27,834 nt of DNA, from positions 1 through 27,834 of the forward strand of contig CAAGAB010000060.1 in the NCBI GenBank assembly GCA_900767685.1. The letters are read 5' to 3'. Every line of letters starts with the position of its first letter. Position 1 is the stretch's first letter. The stretch comes from an uncultured Coprococcus sp. (GTDB taxonomy: Bacteria; Bacillota_A; Clostridia; Lachnospirales; Lachnospiraceae). The position numbers and the translations under genes were made by a program. This document shows, piece after piece, positions 1 through 7,417 of this stretch. A model generated the notes under the pieces. The model had not been told where the DNA came from. It saw nothing but the letters and a program-made list of their open reading frames with translations, and did no database searches.

Positions 1-66
<66 letters not shown>

Positions 67-258
67 TTTGTAAATCCTATGTCAGAAATCATACTAGCTT
101 GGCTTTTTCCTAACCATCTTTACTGTTATTGGTTTGTTGGATCTTTGATCTTATCTCTGATCCGACGTTCTTGAAATTCTTGTTTGGAATTTCAGGGTTG
201 TCATGTTGTTAATTTTTCAAGATTCTTTGTATATTGCTATGATACTAAGTATGTCTAA
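67..258 (-). other. 16S rRNA leader / tRNA-Ser to 16S spacer
   Basis: No gene is visible here. On the transcribed strand it holds an 8-bp perfect stem, TGAAATTC/GAATTTCA, at 172-179 and 187-194. A GGATC/GATCC-closed hairpin lies at about 139-162. An A-rich TCTTGAAAAATT element at about 209-222 loosely resembles a boxA antitermination signal. I infer a pre-16S leader with processing or antitermination structure. I saw no convincing promoter here, so 16S may depend on the promoter upstream of the tRNAs. Confidence 0.5.
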
Positions 259-347
259 CGGAGAAGGAGGGATTTGAACCCTCGCGCCGCTACTAACGGC
301 CTACTCCCTTTCCAGGGGAGCCCCTTCAACCGCTTGGGTACTTCTCC
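259..347 (-). tRNA. tRNA-Ser, anticodon GGA
   Basis: Class II tRNA of 89 nt. The acceptor stem pairs GGAGAAG with CTTCTCC and the discriminator base is G. The anticodon loop CTGGAAA gives GGA, which reads UCC/UCU. There is a long variable arm and the T loop is GGTTCAAATCC. The 3' CCA is not encoded. It lies 42 bp downstream of the second tRNA-Ser, directly before the 16S leader. Confidence 0.97.
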
Positions 348-389
348 AGTATCAAGCGCTTGAACTCTCATATCTTCTATGAAAGTCAG

Positions 390-475
390 CGGAGAGAGAG
401 GGATTCGAACCCTCGCGCCCTTTCGGACAAACGGTTTTCAAGACCGCCTCGTTATGACCGCTTCGATATCTCTCC
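390..475 (-). tRNA. tRNA-Ser, anticodon TGA
   Basis: Class II tRNA of 86 nt. The acceptor stem pairs GGAGAGA with TCTCTCC and the discriminator is G. The anticodon loop CTTGAAA gives TGA, which reads UCA/UCG. It has a long variable arm and a T loop of GGTTCGAATCC. The 3' CCA is not encoded. It is the first RNA gene after the promoter at 558-586. Confidence 0.97.
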
Positions 476-532
476 ATATGTTATAAGACTTGTAACAGCT
501 AGGTTTTAAGCCATTTCTTTGTCTTATTTGTT

Positions 533-551
533 GTCGCCATCAACCGGCGAC
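533..551 (-). other. Small hairpin at the start of the tRNA/rRNA transcript
   Basis: GTCGCC (533-538) pairs with GGCGAC (546-551) over a 7-nt loop. On the minus strand it is followed by AACAAATAAG, not a U run, so it is a weak terminator candidate for ispD. It sits close to the predicted +1 of the promoter at 558-586, so it could instead be a 5' leader hairpin. Confidence 0.4.
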
Positions 552-557
552 TTGTAC

Positions 558-586
558 ATATTATCACTTTACCATCTAAGTGTCAA
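558..586 (-). promoter_or_regulatory. Sigma-A promoter for tRNA-Ser x2 and rrn, inside the 3' end of ispD
   Basis: On the minus strand TTGACA (581-586), a 17-bp spacer and TAATAT (558-563) give a near-perfect housekeeping promoter. The -35 box overlaps the last codons of ispD and the ispD stop codon lies in the spacer. Transcription from about position 551 would read the two tRNA-Ser genes and then 16S. Box match and spacing are seen directly; promoter activity is inferred. Confidence 0.7.
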
Positions 587-1355
587 CATCTTTTTTCAAA
601 AAAATCGAAGAAATTTTCAGATCCTCTGGAGTGGTTATTTTTATATTCTCATACGCCCCCATTATGACCCTTGCCTGCACATTGCTATATCGCTCTACGA
701 TCATGGTATCATCAGTTATAACCGCACTCTTATCCTGTTTCATCTTATCGTAACAAGAAAGCAACAAATCTCTATTAAAACATTGTGGTGTCTGAATCTG
801 CCATAATGTAGATCTGTCTGGAGTCTCCACTCCCATATGGTTTGAGTCCACAACTTTTATTGTATCCTTCACCGGCACACCAACTGTACAAGCTTCACAT
901 TTCTTCACCATTTCCATGGAATCCACTATAATCTTCTGCGTTATGCATGGTCTCGCACCGTCATGAATAAGAACATATTCCGAGTCTGAAGCAGCAATCA
1001 GCCCCCTATATACAGAGTCATACCGTTCTGCGCCTCCGGTAATCACCGATCTCACTTTGGTTAAGTTGTACCTGTTCACTATATCTTCTACGCAATAGTC
1101 CACATAGTCTTCGCCAGTCACAAGAATTATCTCGTCAACAGAGCTTTCCTGAAACGCTTTGAGTGAATAATATAGTACAGGATAACCCTCTACCTCTATA
1201 AACTGCTTAGGAATCTCTCTATGCATTCTGCTGCCTTTACCAGCAGCAAGAACTATTGCCGTCATCTTGCGTTTTTCATTTAAACTGCTGTTTTTCTCCA
1301 GCATCTTTATAATATTGCACTGACTCTTCTCGTCTCTCATTCCAGTTTTCCCCAT
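576..1355 (-). CDS. ispD: 2-C-methyl-D-erythritol 4-phosphate cytidylyltransferase
   Basis: IspD transfers CMP from CTP to methylerythritol phosphate in the MEP route to isoprenoid precursors. The nucleotide-binding signature AIVLAAGKGSRM is followed by the conserved IPKQF, and later by HDGARP and VPVKDTIK, all typical of the family. The ORF has 259 codons, but family homology begins at MTAIVLAAG (codon 31, position 1265). Thus 1355 is only the longest start: it begins 15 bp after the tsaD stop, none of the in-frame ATGs has a strong Shine-Dalgarno, and the true start may be 1265. It is last in the tsa/rimI/rnz block. Its 3' end carries the predicted tRNA/rRNA promoter. Confidence 0.93.
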   Translation of the reverse strand: MGKTGMRDEKSQCNIIKMLEKNSSLNEKRKMTAIVLAAGKGSRMHREIPKQFIEVEGYPVLYYSLKAFQESSVDEIILVTGEDYVDYCVEDIVNRYNLTKVRSVITGGAERYDSVYRGLIAASDSEYVLIHDGARPCITQKIIVDSMEMVKKCEACTVGVPVKDTIKVVDSNHMGVETPDRSTLWQIQTPQCFNRDLLLSCYDKMKQDKSAVITDDTMIVERYSNVQARVIMGAYENIKITTPEDLKISSIFLKKDVDT

Positions 1356-1370
1356 CTTACGATCTATATA

Positions 1371-2393
1371 TCATCTCTCACCCAATTTCAAGTTTGGTAT
1401 AGCATTGAGATCCCATCCATGTCTTGTTCCCTTGATATACTCATAATATCCTGCTGCGCCTATCATTGCCGCATTATCTGTGCAAAGTATAGGAGATGGA
1501 TGATATAATTTCAAACCTTCCCTATCGCACGCATTTTTCATACTTGCTCTAAGCGCAGAATTGGACGCTACTCCTCCTGCAATTGCTATTTTATCCATTT
1601 TGAATTCTTTTGCAGCTGCAATTGCATGCTCCGTCAAAACTTCTGTTACCGCCTTCTGGAATGATGCTGCCACATCCGCTTCATTTATATCACACCCATG
1701 CATATGAGCCTGATTTATGTAATTTAAAACCGCTGATTTTAGCCCGCTAAAACTAAAATCATATACCGACTCAGCAACTTTTGCTCTAGGAAATTCTATC
1801 GCATCAGGATTGCCTTCTTTAGCCTTGCGATCTATCTTCGGTCCCCCAGGATAACCAAGACCTATCGCACGTGCTACCTTATCAAATGCCTCACCAGCTG
1901 CATCGTCTCTCGTAATACCCAAGATCTCAAACTTTCCATAATCCACCACTTTAACAAGATGGGTATGACCACCAGACACCACCAGGCACATAAAAGGAGG
2001 TTCAAGGTCTTTATTCTCAATATAATTAGCCGCAATATGCCCCTCTATATGATGTACACCAACAAGCGGAATATCTTTGGCAAATGCTATAGCCTTTGCT
2101 GCTCCAACTCCTACAAGAAGGGCTCCAACAAGTCCCGGTCCATAGGTGACCGCAACCGCATCTATATCATCCAGAGCACAATCCGCTTCTATTAATGCCT
2201 GTCGAATAACCTGTGTGATCTTTTCTATATGTTTTCTCGATGCTATCTCCGGCACTACTCCTCCGTACAATGTATGTATATCTATCTGCGAATATATGAC
2301 ATTTGAAAGTACTTCTCTTCCATTAACGACCACCGCCGCTGATGTCTCATCGCAGGACGATTCTATAGCCAGTATCTTTGTTTCTTTTTCCAT
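1371..2393 (-). CDS. tsaD: tRNA N6-adenosine threonylcarbamoyltransferase TsaD
   Basis: TsaD transfers the threonylcarbamoyl group from threonylcarbamoyl-AMP to A37 of ANN-decoding tRNAs (t6A), acting with TsaB and TsaE. The protein is 340 aa, the usual length. The N terminus [15 protein letters not shown] is the ASKHA-fold signature. The metal-binding HxxxH (H115 and H119 in HHIEGH), the [11 protein letters not shown] loop and a C-terminal CTDNAAMIG are present. I chose ATG at 2393 because AAAGGTG lies just upstream; the longer frame would need a GTG at 2402 inside that Shine-Dalgarno. tsaB and tsaE lie upstream in the same direction, supporting a shared t6A role. Confidence 0.97.
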   Translation of the reverse strand: MEKETKILAIESSCDETSAAVVVNGREVLSNVIYSQIDIHTLYGGVVPEIASRKHIEKITQVIRQALIEADCALDDIDAVAVTYGPGLVGALLVGVGAAKAIAFAKDIPLVGVHHIEGHIAANYIENKDLEPPFMCLVVSGGHTHLVKVVDYGKFEILGITRDDAAGEAFDKVARAIGLGYPGGPKIDRKAKEGNPDAIEFPRAKVAESVYDFSFSGLKSAVLNYINQAHMHGCDINEADVAASFQKAVTEVLTEHAIAAAKEFKMDKIAIAGGVASNSALRASMKNACDREGLKLYHPSPILCTDNAAMIGAAGYYEYIKGTRHGWDLNAIPNLKLGER

Positions 2394-2417
2394 AATTCTC
2401 ACCTTTGCAGTTACATA

Positions 2418-3335
2418 TTACTCTTCGTCATTAAATTTCAGCGTTGTTGTCATTCTATCCTTTGCCGCTATAGCTCTTGGAAAAATAGAACGCACCTCAT
2501 CCATAAACACCGCAGGCTTGGTCATAGATGGACTATAATGTGTCAGCCACATTTCTCCAACGTCGGCTTGTGCCGCTATGGCTGCCGCCTCCTGCATCAT
2601 CATGTGTTTATGCTCTACAGCCTTCACCGCTTTTTCTTTCTCGCCATACATCCCCTCACATATGAATAAATCTGATCCAGCTGCGTATTTCTCTATAAGA
2701 GGAGTCGGTCTGGTATCCGTACAATATGTGAGTTTAAGTCCCTTTCTATCTGGACCTAAGACCATATCCGATGTATACACATGTCCATTCTCCTCGAAAG
2801 TATTCCCTTTCTGCAGACCATTCCAATACTTCATCGGTATTTCATTCTCTCTGGCTCTGTCTACGCTGAATTTTCCTGTCCTAGGCAATGTTAACGAGTA
2901 TCCATAACATGTCACATTATGATTTACCCGAAAAGCATCAACTCTGAGATCCTGCCACTCAAATGACTCTTCCGTCTCTGACAACTCTTTGAATTCTATA
3001 TCAAATGGCAGCTCAGGAGCTATCACTCTGAGTGAATCAACCACCTTCTCAAGGCGTTTTGGTCCCACCATAAGCAAAGGTTCCGTTCGCTCTGCGTTAC
3101 CAATTGTAAGCAGAAGTCCCGGCAGCCCGCTTATATGATCTGCATGAAAGTGAGTGAAGCAGATAACATCTATTTGTTTAAATCCAATCATTCCCTGCTG
3201 GCGTATGGATGTCTGGGTGCCTTCCCCACAGTCGATCATCATCTCATGTCCATTATATCTAACCACGAGGGATGTGAGCGACCTATAAGGCAACGGCATC
3301 ATCCCTCCTGTTCCCAAAAGGCATACATCTATCAT
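2418..3335 (-). CDS. rnz: Ribonuclease Z (tRNA 3' endonuclease)
   Basis: RNase Z removes the 3' trailer of pre-tRNAs lacking encoded CCA. That fits both tRNA-Ser genes here, which do not encode CCA. It is a 305-aa metallo-beta-lactamase fold protein with the zinc motif HFHADH (H62-H67) followed by ISGLPG. Conserved IDCGEGTQ near residue 34 and HYSPS near the C terminus support the call. The ORF is open to 3437, but homology begins at MIDVCLLGTGG; ATG at 3335 has a GGAG upstream. It lies 24 bp before tsaD and is probably co-transcribed with it. Confidence 0.94.
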   Translation of the reverse strand: MIDVCLLGTGGMMPLPYRSLTSLVVRYNGHEMMIDCGEGTQTSIRQQGMIGFKQIDVICFTHFHADHISGLPGLLLTIGNAERTEPLLMVGPKRLEKVVDSLRVIAPELPFDIEFKELSETEESFEWQDLRVDAFRVNHNVTCYGYSLTLPRTGKFSVDRARENEIPMKYWNGLQKGNTFEENGHVYTSDMVLGPDRKGLKLTYCTDTRPTPLIEKYAAGSDLFICEGMYGEKEKAVKAVEHKHMMMQEAAAIAAQADVGEMWLTHYSPSMTKPAVFMDEVRSIFPRAIAAKDRMTTTLKFNDEE

Positions 3336-3391
3336 TCTTTTTATTTCTCCATTTCCACGACAGATTGTACGCTGCACATCTATTCCTGTAT

Positions 3392-3607
3392 TTATGCGTA
3401 TTCTGTCACATTTTCTATCTCCGGAGAGATAACACAATCAGATGTAAGTCTGTCAAAGCAGTCCTCGCACATCCTGAGAGTATATTTTCTGCCATCTTTG
3501 TTCGAAAAATATCCCCATTCTTTTTGAATGAGAACATAGTCCTCCTTATCGTGTCCCTCTCCAAATACAATAGTCTTTCCACACATATTACATCTGATCT
3601 CACTCAT
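3392..3607 (-). CDS. Small cysteine-rich protein, putative zinc-binding, function unknown
   Basis: A 71-aa protein with two CxxC pairs, C6-C9 (CNMC) and C47-C50 (CEDC), plus C58. The pairs are 37 residues apart, as in a four-cysteine zinc-ribbon or treble-clef domain. AGGAG lies 7 nt before the ATG, so the start is good. No signal peptide or membrane segment is visible. It lies between rimI and rnz in a tRNA/ribosome-related run of genes, in the same direction. I do not recognise a named function; RNA or ribosome binding is only a guess from the context. Confidence 0.75.
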   Translation of the reverse strand: MSEIRCNMCGKTIVFGEGHDKEDYVLIQKEWGYFSNKDGRKYTLRMCEDCFDRLTSDCVISPEIENVTEYA

Positions 3608-3722
3608 AATTTTCTCCTATCCGGCTATTATGCCTGTGCTATGTGTTTGATTATAAGCCAGAGAATTCATTTAATATACCTGAAATTTCTTCCAAATCAG
3701 CATATTCGTTTTGTATTTAAGA

Positions 3723-4151
3723 CTATTTTAATTTTTTTTGCATTACTATTCCATCCTCAACTGGTGAGGTGTAATATTTTTTCCTGCGTGAGATCTCCTC
3801 AAATCCATATTTTTTATATAAGGATATTGCAGGGAAATTTGACTCGCGAACTTCAAGGAATATATTTTCAACAGCTCTATCAGTGCAATCTTTCAACATA
3901 AACTCCAACAGTTCCGCCCCCACTCCATGGCGACGTTCATCAGGATCTACCGCCACTCTGAGCAGGTCTGTGCTATCGCATACCACTGAGTATATGACAT
4001 ATCCAATGAGTCTTCCTTCCACAGTTACCGTTTTTACACGGTCATATTCAGACTCAACAGATGCAAGTATCATCTCATATGTCCAAGGGTGCGTGAACAC
4101 CGTTTTCTCCAGAGATGCTACTTCTTCTATCTCATTTTGATTTCCATTCAT
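3723..4151 (-). CDS. rimI: RimI-type GNAT N-acetyltransferase
   Basis: A 142-aa GNAT protein. The acetyl-CoA loop is in RRHGVGAELLEF, preceded by LLRVAVDPD, and SLYKKYGFEEI is the typical RimI C-terminal motif. RimI acetylates the N terminus of ribosomal protein S18 in E. coli and is very often found beside tsaB, as here. No good Shine-Dalgarno precedes the ATG, and the 5' side lies directly after the 36-bp duplication, so expression may depend on upstream translation. Substrate is inferred from family and neighbourhood only. Confidence 0.9.
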   Translation of the reverse strand: MNGNQNEIEEVASLEKTVFTHPWTYEMILASVESEYDRVKTVTVEGRLIGYVIYSVVCDSTDLLRVAVDPDERRHGVGAELLEFMLKDCTDRAVENIFLEVRESNFPAISLYKKYGFEEISRRKKYYTSPVEDGIVMQKKLK

Positions 4152-4168
4152 TTTTCGTTTTTTCTGTT

Positions 4169-4240
4169 TAATATTATATTTGTTTTTCCATTTTCTTTTC
4201 TGTGTAATATTATATTTGTTTTTCCGTTTTCTTTTCGGTC
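4169..4240 (-). repeat. 36-bp tandem duplication across the tsaB stop codon
   Basis: Two copies of a 36-bp unit, 4169-4204 and 4205-4240, differ at only a few positions. Both contain TAATATTATATTTGTTTTTCC on the plus strand, apart from its last base. The unit length is 12 codons, so both copies are in the tsaB frame. The first copy in the gene direction encodes the tail ending KTEKQI and the stop. The second copy repeats EKKMEKQI plus a stop, now untranslated, and it fills the gap before rimI. Confidence 0.9.
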
Positions 4241-4941
4241 ATTTCCCGCTCAGCTCGCTCTCGCTCTGCCTGCGACTGTCTGAGATATTCCGGAGCAAAC
4301 TCATCACCACTTTGATACTGTCCCGCAGCATATCTCACCTGTGCAGCTGCCGCCACGGATCCGGCTCTCTGTTTGTTCATGTGCGCCGGTGCAAATACAT
4401 ATGGCACTTTTATGTTTTCTTTGATCGTATCTGCATACACATCTATACCATCTCCAACAAATACCACATCCTCTTCTCTGTCATTCAACAGATTTATGAG
4501 TTCTAATATATCCAGAGGTGTCTGATCCTCGATAGTTTCAAGATTATTTCTATCATCAAATTTATAAAGTGCAGTATACACCTGTCTTCTTCTCGCATCC
4601 ATTATAGGACATATAAGGCTATGGTTTCCCCACATATTATAGGCTAAGCCTTCAAGTGTAGGAACAGCAATGACAGGGATATCCCACGCCAAAGCAAGCC
4701 CTTTAACTGTCGCTGAACCTATCCGAAGTCCGGTGAACGATCCTGGTCCAGCCGCAACTGCAAGAGCGTCAAAGCTTTCTTTATCCGTCTCCGTCATTCT
4801 CACTATCTCATCCAACATAGGCAAAAGAGTCTGTGAATGTGTCTTTTTGTAGTTTGTCGTGTATTCTGCGATCAAATTTTCATCCTGGACTATTGCAACC
4901 GATGCTACAAGTCCAGAGCTGTCAAATGCTAAAATTTTCAT
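4210..4941 (-). CDS. tsaB: tRNA threonylcarbamoyladenosine biosynthesis protein TsaB
   Basis: TsaB is the inactive TsaD paralogue that scaffolds the TsaB-TsaD-TsaE complex for t6A synthesis. The 243-aa sequence starts MKILAFDSSG and contains THSQTLLPM and AAGPGSFTGLRIG, both diagnostic. Its ATG overlaps the tsaE stop by one base (TGATG), so translation is probably coupled. The C-terminal tail is unusually rich in charged Lys/Glu/Arg (RERAEREMTEKKTEKQI) and ends within a 36-bp tandem repeat, so its last residues may be recently changed. The order tsaE-tsaB-rimI is a common bacterial arrangement. Confidence 0.96.
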   Translation of the reverse strand: MKILAFDSSGLVASVAIVQDENLIAEYTTNYKKTHSQTLLPMLDEIVRMTETDKESFDALAVAAGPGSFTGLRIGSATVKGLALAWDIPVIAVPTLEGLAYNMWGNHSLICPIMDARRRQVYTALYKFDDRNNLETIEDQTPLDILELINLLNDREEDVVFVGDGIDVYADTIKENIKVPYVFAPAHMNKQRAGSVAAAAQVRYAAGQYQSGDEFAPEYLRQSQAERERAEREMTEKKTEKQI

Positions 4942-5375
4942 CAGTGAGCATGCCTCTCTTCTATCGTAATACGTCTATAGTCAACGCCCTTTTCCAAATC
5001 TTTCTCTATATCTATCCTTGTGTAATCATCTGGCAGTATCTCCTCAATGAGATTTGCCCACTCTATCAGGCATACGCCTTCTCCGTAAACCATCTCGTTG
5101 TACCCGATCTCGTCCATCTCATCCACGTCGCCGATCCTGTATACATCAAAATGGTACAGAGGCAGCCTTCCCTCATCATACTCTTTCACTATGGTGAATG
5201 TCGGACTGTTGACAACCTCTGTTATTCCAAGGCCTGCCGCAACTCCCTGGGATATGATGGTTTTTCCCACTCCCAGATCGCCGTATATACAGTACACCTG
5301 TCCTGGAACAGCATCCTTTCCCAACTGTATGCCAACCTTATAGGTTTCTTCTCTGCTATTACTCTCTATGACCAC
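4941..5375 (-). CDS. tsaE: tRNA threonylcarbamoyladenosine biosynthesis ATPase TsaE
   Basis: A 144-aa P-loop ATPase that drives turnover of the TsaBD complex in t6A synthesis. Walker A is GDLGVGKT at residues 32-39; the switch region SPTFTIVKEY and the LYHFDVYRI strand are typical of TsaE. The start is GTG, with AGGAG 8 nt upstream. The stop shares one base with the tsaB start. The dCMP deaminase gene ends 45 bp upstream and may belong to the same transcript. Confidence 0.96.
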   Translation of the reverse strand: MVIESNSREETYKVGIQLGKDAVPGQVYCIYGDLGVGKTIISQGVAAGLGITEVVNSPTFTIVKEYDEGRLPLYHFDVYRIGDVDEMDEIGYNEMVYGEGVCLIEWANLIEEILPDDYTRIDIEKDLEKGVDYRRITIEERHAH

Positions 5376-5420
5376 TATTCTATCTCCTGTCTGTTACACT
5401 TTTGCAAATCAATCTACTTT

Positions 5421-5900
5421 CTAGAGATCCAAGGTAATCTTCTTACCCTTAGACTCAAACTGTCTATACTTCACCCCAGCCATGTCAAACATTTTCTTTG
5501 ACGCTATTGTGCTGTCTGTGGAAGCATACTTATCCGACATGTATACAACTTCCTTTATGCCGCACTGGATGATTGCTTTGGCGCACTCATTGCACGGAAA
5601 CAGGGTCGAATATATAATGGCATCTTTGAGATTTCCGCCTCTATAATTTAGAATGGAATTCAGCTCTGCATGGCACACATAGAAGTATTTATTATCCAGT
5701 GGATCTCCCACTTTGCCCCATGGCATGACGTCATCGTCGCAGCCCGCCGGCATCCCATTGTATCCCATCGACAGTATCCTGTTGTTCTTGTCAACTATGC
5801 ATGCTCCAACCTGCGTAGATGGATCTTTACTTCTCTCCGCGGACATCATCGCTATTCCCATAAAATATTGATCCCACGATATATAATCTGCTCTTTTCAT
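5421..5900 (-). CDS. Deoxycytidylate (dCMP) deaminase, ComEB-like
   Basis: A 159-aa zinc-dependent cytidine/deoxycytidylate deaminase. The zinc motifs are H77-A78-E79 (CHAEL), with Glu79 as proton shuttle, and P102-C103-xx-C106 (PCNEC). The N terminus with SKDPSTQVGA and GYNGMPAGCDDD is typical of dCMP deaminase/ComEB, which supplies dUMP for dTMP synthesis. AAGGAG lies about 8 nt upstream of the ATG. An alternative 32-codon reading frame with a strong AGGAGG starts at 5925 and overlaps the start. It is separated from lysC by 171 bp containing two hairpins. Confidence 0.93.
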   Translation of the reverse strand: MKRADYISWDQYFMGIAMMSAERSKDPSTQVGACIVDKNNRILSMGYNGMPAGCDDDVMPWGKVGDPLDNKYFYVCHAELNSILNYRGGNLKDAIIYSTLFPCNECAKAIIQCGIKEVVYMSDKYASTDSTIASKKMFDMAGVKYRQFESKGKKITLDL

Positions 5901-5945
5901 CCCCTGAACTCCTTTCCAAATTCATTACGTCCTCCTCATATGGGG

Positions 5946-5981
5946 GCAGACGCATTTTAAGGCGCTCCGCGCGGCGTCTGC
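5946..5981 (-). other. GC-rich leader hairpin before the dCMP deaminase gene
   Basis: GCAGACGC (5946-5953) pairs with GCGTCTGC (5974-5981), and the loop contains a smaller GCGC/GCGC stem. There is no U run on the minus strand; instead an AGGAGG Shine-Dalgarno begins 9 nt after it. It could be a 5' mRNA structure or part of a two-hairpin lysC terminator. Confidence 0.45.
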
Positions 5982-6001
5982 TTTATCTCATCCTCATGAT
6001 A

Positions 6002-6031
6002 ATATACGCCGGAGTTTCCCCCGGCGTATAT
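6002..6031 (-). terminator. Hairpin downstream of lysC, probable terminator
   Basis: A perfect 11-bp stem (ATATACGCCGG/CCGGCGTATAT) closes an 8-nt loop 41 bp after the lysC stop. The sequence after it on the minus strand is TATCATGAGG, so the U tract is poor. It may work as a weak terminator or as a 3'-end stabilising structure. Confidence 0.5.
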
Positions 6032-6071
6032 ACTCTCCTGAATGAGCAGGACTATATTGGCTCTATAACAA

Positions 6072-7277
6072 TTAACGATCGCCGAGAGCGAACTTGTCAT
6101 GGATTGCATTCATGGCGCGCTCTGTATACTGCTCGTCTATGAGTACAGTAACTCTGATCTCTGATGTTGAAATCATTCTAATATTGATGTTCTCATCATA
6201 AAGTGCCTCGAACATCTTTGCTGCAACGCCTGCATTTGACTGCATTCCTGCACCAACGATAGAAACCTTAGCAACGTCCTTATTGACATCTATGCTCTCG
6301 AACTTGCCGATGTTGTTCTTGATGATCTCTTCTGCTCTATCTGCATTCTCATCGCTGCATGTAAATGTGATATCCTTTGTTCCGTGTCTTCCAACTGACT
6401 GCAGGATCATATCTATATTGATGTCATTCTTTGCAAGCAGATTGAAAAGCTTGAACGCAACACCTGGTGTATCCTCCAACCCTACCACTGCCACTCTTGC
6501 TGAGTCTGCATCTGCTGCAACACCACTAACTAACATCTTCTCCATTCCAGTATCCTCCTTAACTATTGTACCCTCTGATAAATTGAGACTTGAACGAACA
6601 ACCAGCTGAACACCAAACTTCTTGGCAAGTTCTACTGAACGGTTGTGCAGAACGCCTGCACCAAGTGTAGCAAGCTCAAGCATCTCATCATATGTTATCA
6701 TATCCAGCTTACGTGCTGTCTTTACCTTACGTGGATCTGCTGTGTATACACCATCCACATCTGTGTAAATCTCGCACGCATCTGCGTTAAGTGCCGCTGC
6801 AAGTGCAACAGCTGTTGTATCTGAACCACCACGACCAAGAGTTGTGTAATCATCGTACTTGTTGATTCCCTGGAATCCTGTAACTATAACTATCTTTCTC
6901 TGCTCAAGTTCATGTCTTATTCTCTCAACATCAATTCTCTTCAGACGTGCATTGCCATATACTGAAGTTGTATGCATTGCCACTTGGAATGCATTGAGTG
7001 AGATTGCCGGAACCTTCAATGAATTCATAGCCATGGCCATGAGTGATACGGACATCTGCTCTCCTATTGTAAAAAGCATATCCATCTCTCTCTTAGGCGG
7101 ATTTTCATTTACCTGCTTAGCCATATCTATCAGCTCATCTGTGTATTTACCCATAGCAGACAGTACTACAACAACGTCATTGCCTTTCTGCCAGTCCTCA
7201 ATACATCTTTTTGCCACGTTAAAGATTCTTTCGGTATTTCCAACGGAAGTACCACCAAACTTCTTTACTATTAACAT
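6072..7277 (-). CDS. lysC: Aspartate kinase
   Basis: Catalyses ATP-dependent phosphorylation of aspartate, the first step to lysine, threonine and methionine. It is a 401-aa monofunctional enzyme. The kinase signature KFGGTSVG is at residues 6-13, TLGRGGSDTTAVALA forms the substrate loop, and two ACT domains follow in the last 140 residues (around VVGLEDTPGVAFKLF and VSIVGAGMQSNAGVAAK). The frame is open to 7298, but AGGAGG 5 nt before the ATG at 7277 fixes the start. It follows hom by 140 bp in the same direction. The ACT domains imply feedback control by end-product amino acids; which one cannot be read from the sequence. Confidence 0.96.
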   Translation of the reverse strand: MLIVKKFGGTSVGNTERIFNVAKRCIEDWQKGNDVVVVLSAMGKYTDELIDMAKQVNENPPKREMDMLFTIGEQMSVSLMAMAMNSLKVPAISLNAFQVAMHTTSVYGNARLKRIDVERIRHELEQRKIVIVTGFQGINKYDDYTTLGRGGSDTTAVALAAALNADACEIYTDVDGVYTADPRKVKTARKLDMITYDEMLELATLGAGVLHNRSVELAKKFGVQLVVRSSLNLSEGTIVKEDTGMEKMLVSGVAADADSARVAVVGLEDTPGVAFKLFNLLAKNDINIDMILQSVGRHGTKDITFTCSDENADRAEEIIKNNIGKFESIDVNKDVAKVSIVGAGMQSNAGVAAKMFEALYDENINIRMISTSEIRVTVLIDEQYTERAMNAIHDKFALGDR

Positions 7278-7417
7278 ATTGTCCTCCTGATCGCTCATTT
7301 GAAAATTTGTATATTTAACTTTCTGCTCATATGAAGATCATATCCACAAAAAGAAATAAGCCTTTTGTAAAATAACTCAATCCCACAAGGATTTCAAGAC
7401 CTTTGGATAATATTGTA

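Noticed and set aside
1959..2538. Plus-strand frames opposite tsaD and rnz
   Set aside because: They are antisense to diagnostic motifs of tsaD and rnz and lack any start signal or domain.
3365..3901. A 178-codon plus-strand frame opposite rnz, the small protein and rimI
   Set aside because: It is antisense to three well-supported genes, has no ribosome-binding site or recognisable domain, and is rich in Ile/Leu/Phe/Ser as expected for a shadow of AT-rich DNA.
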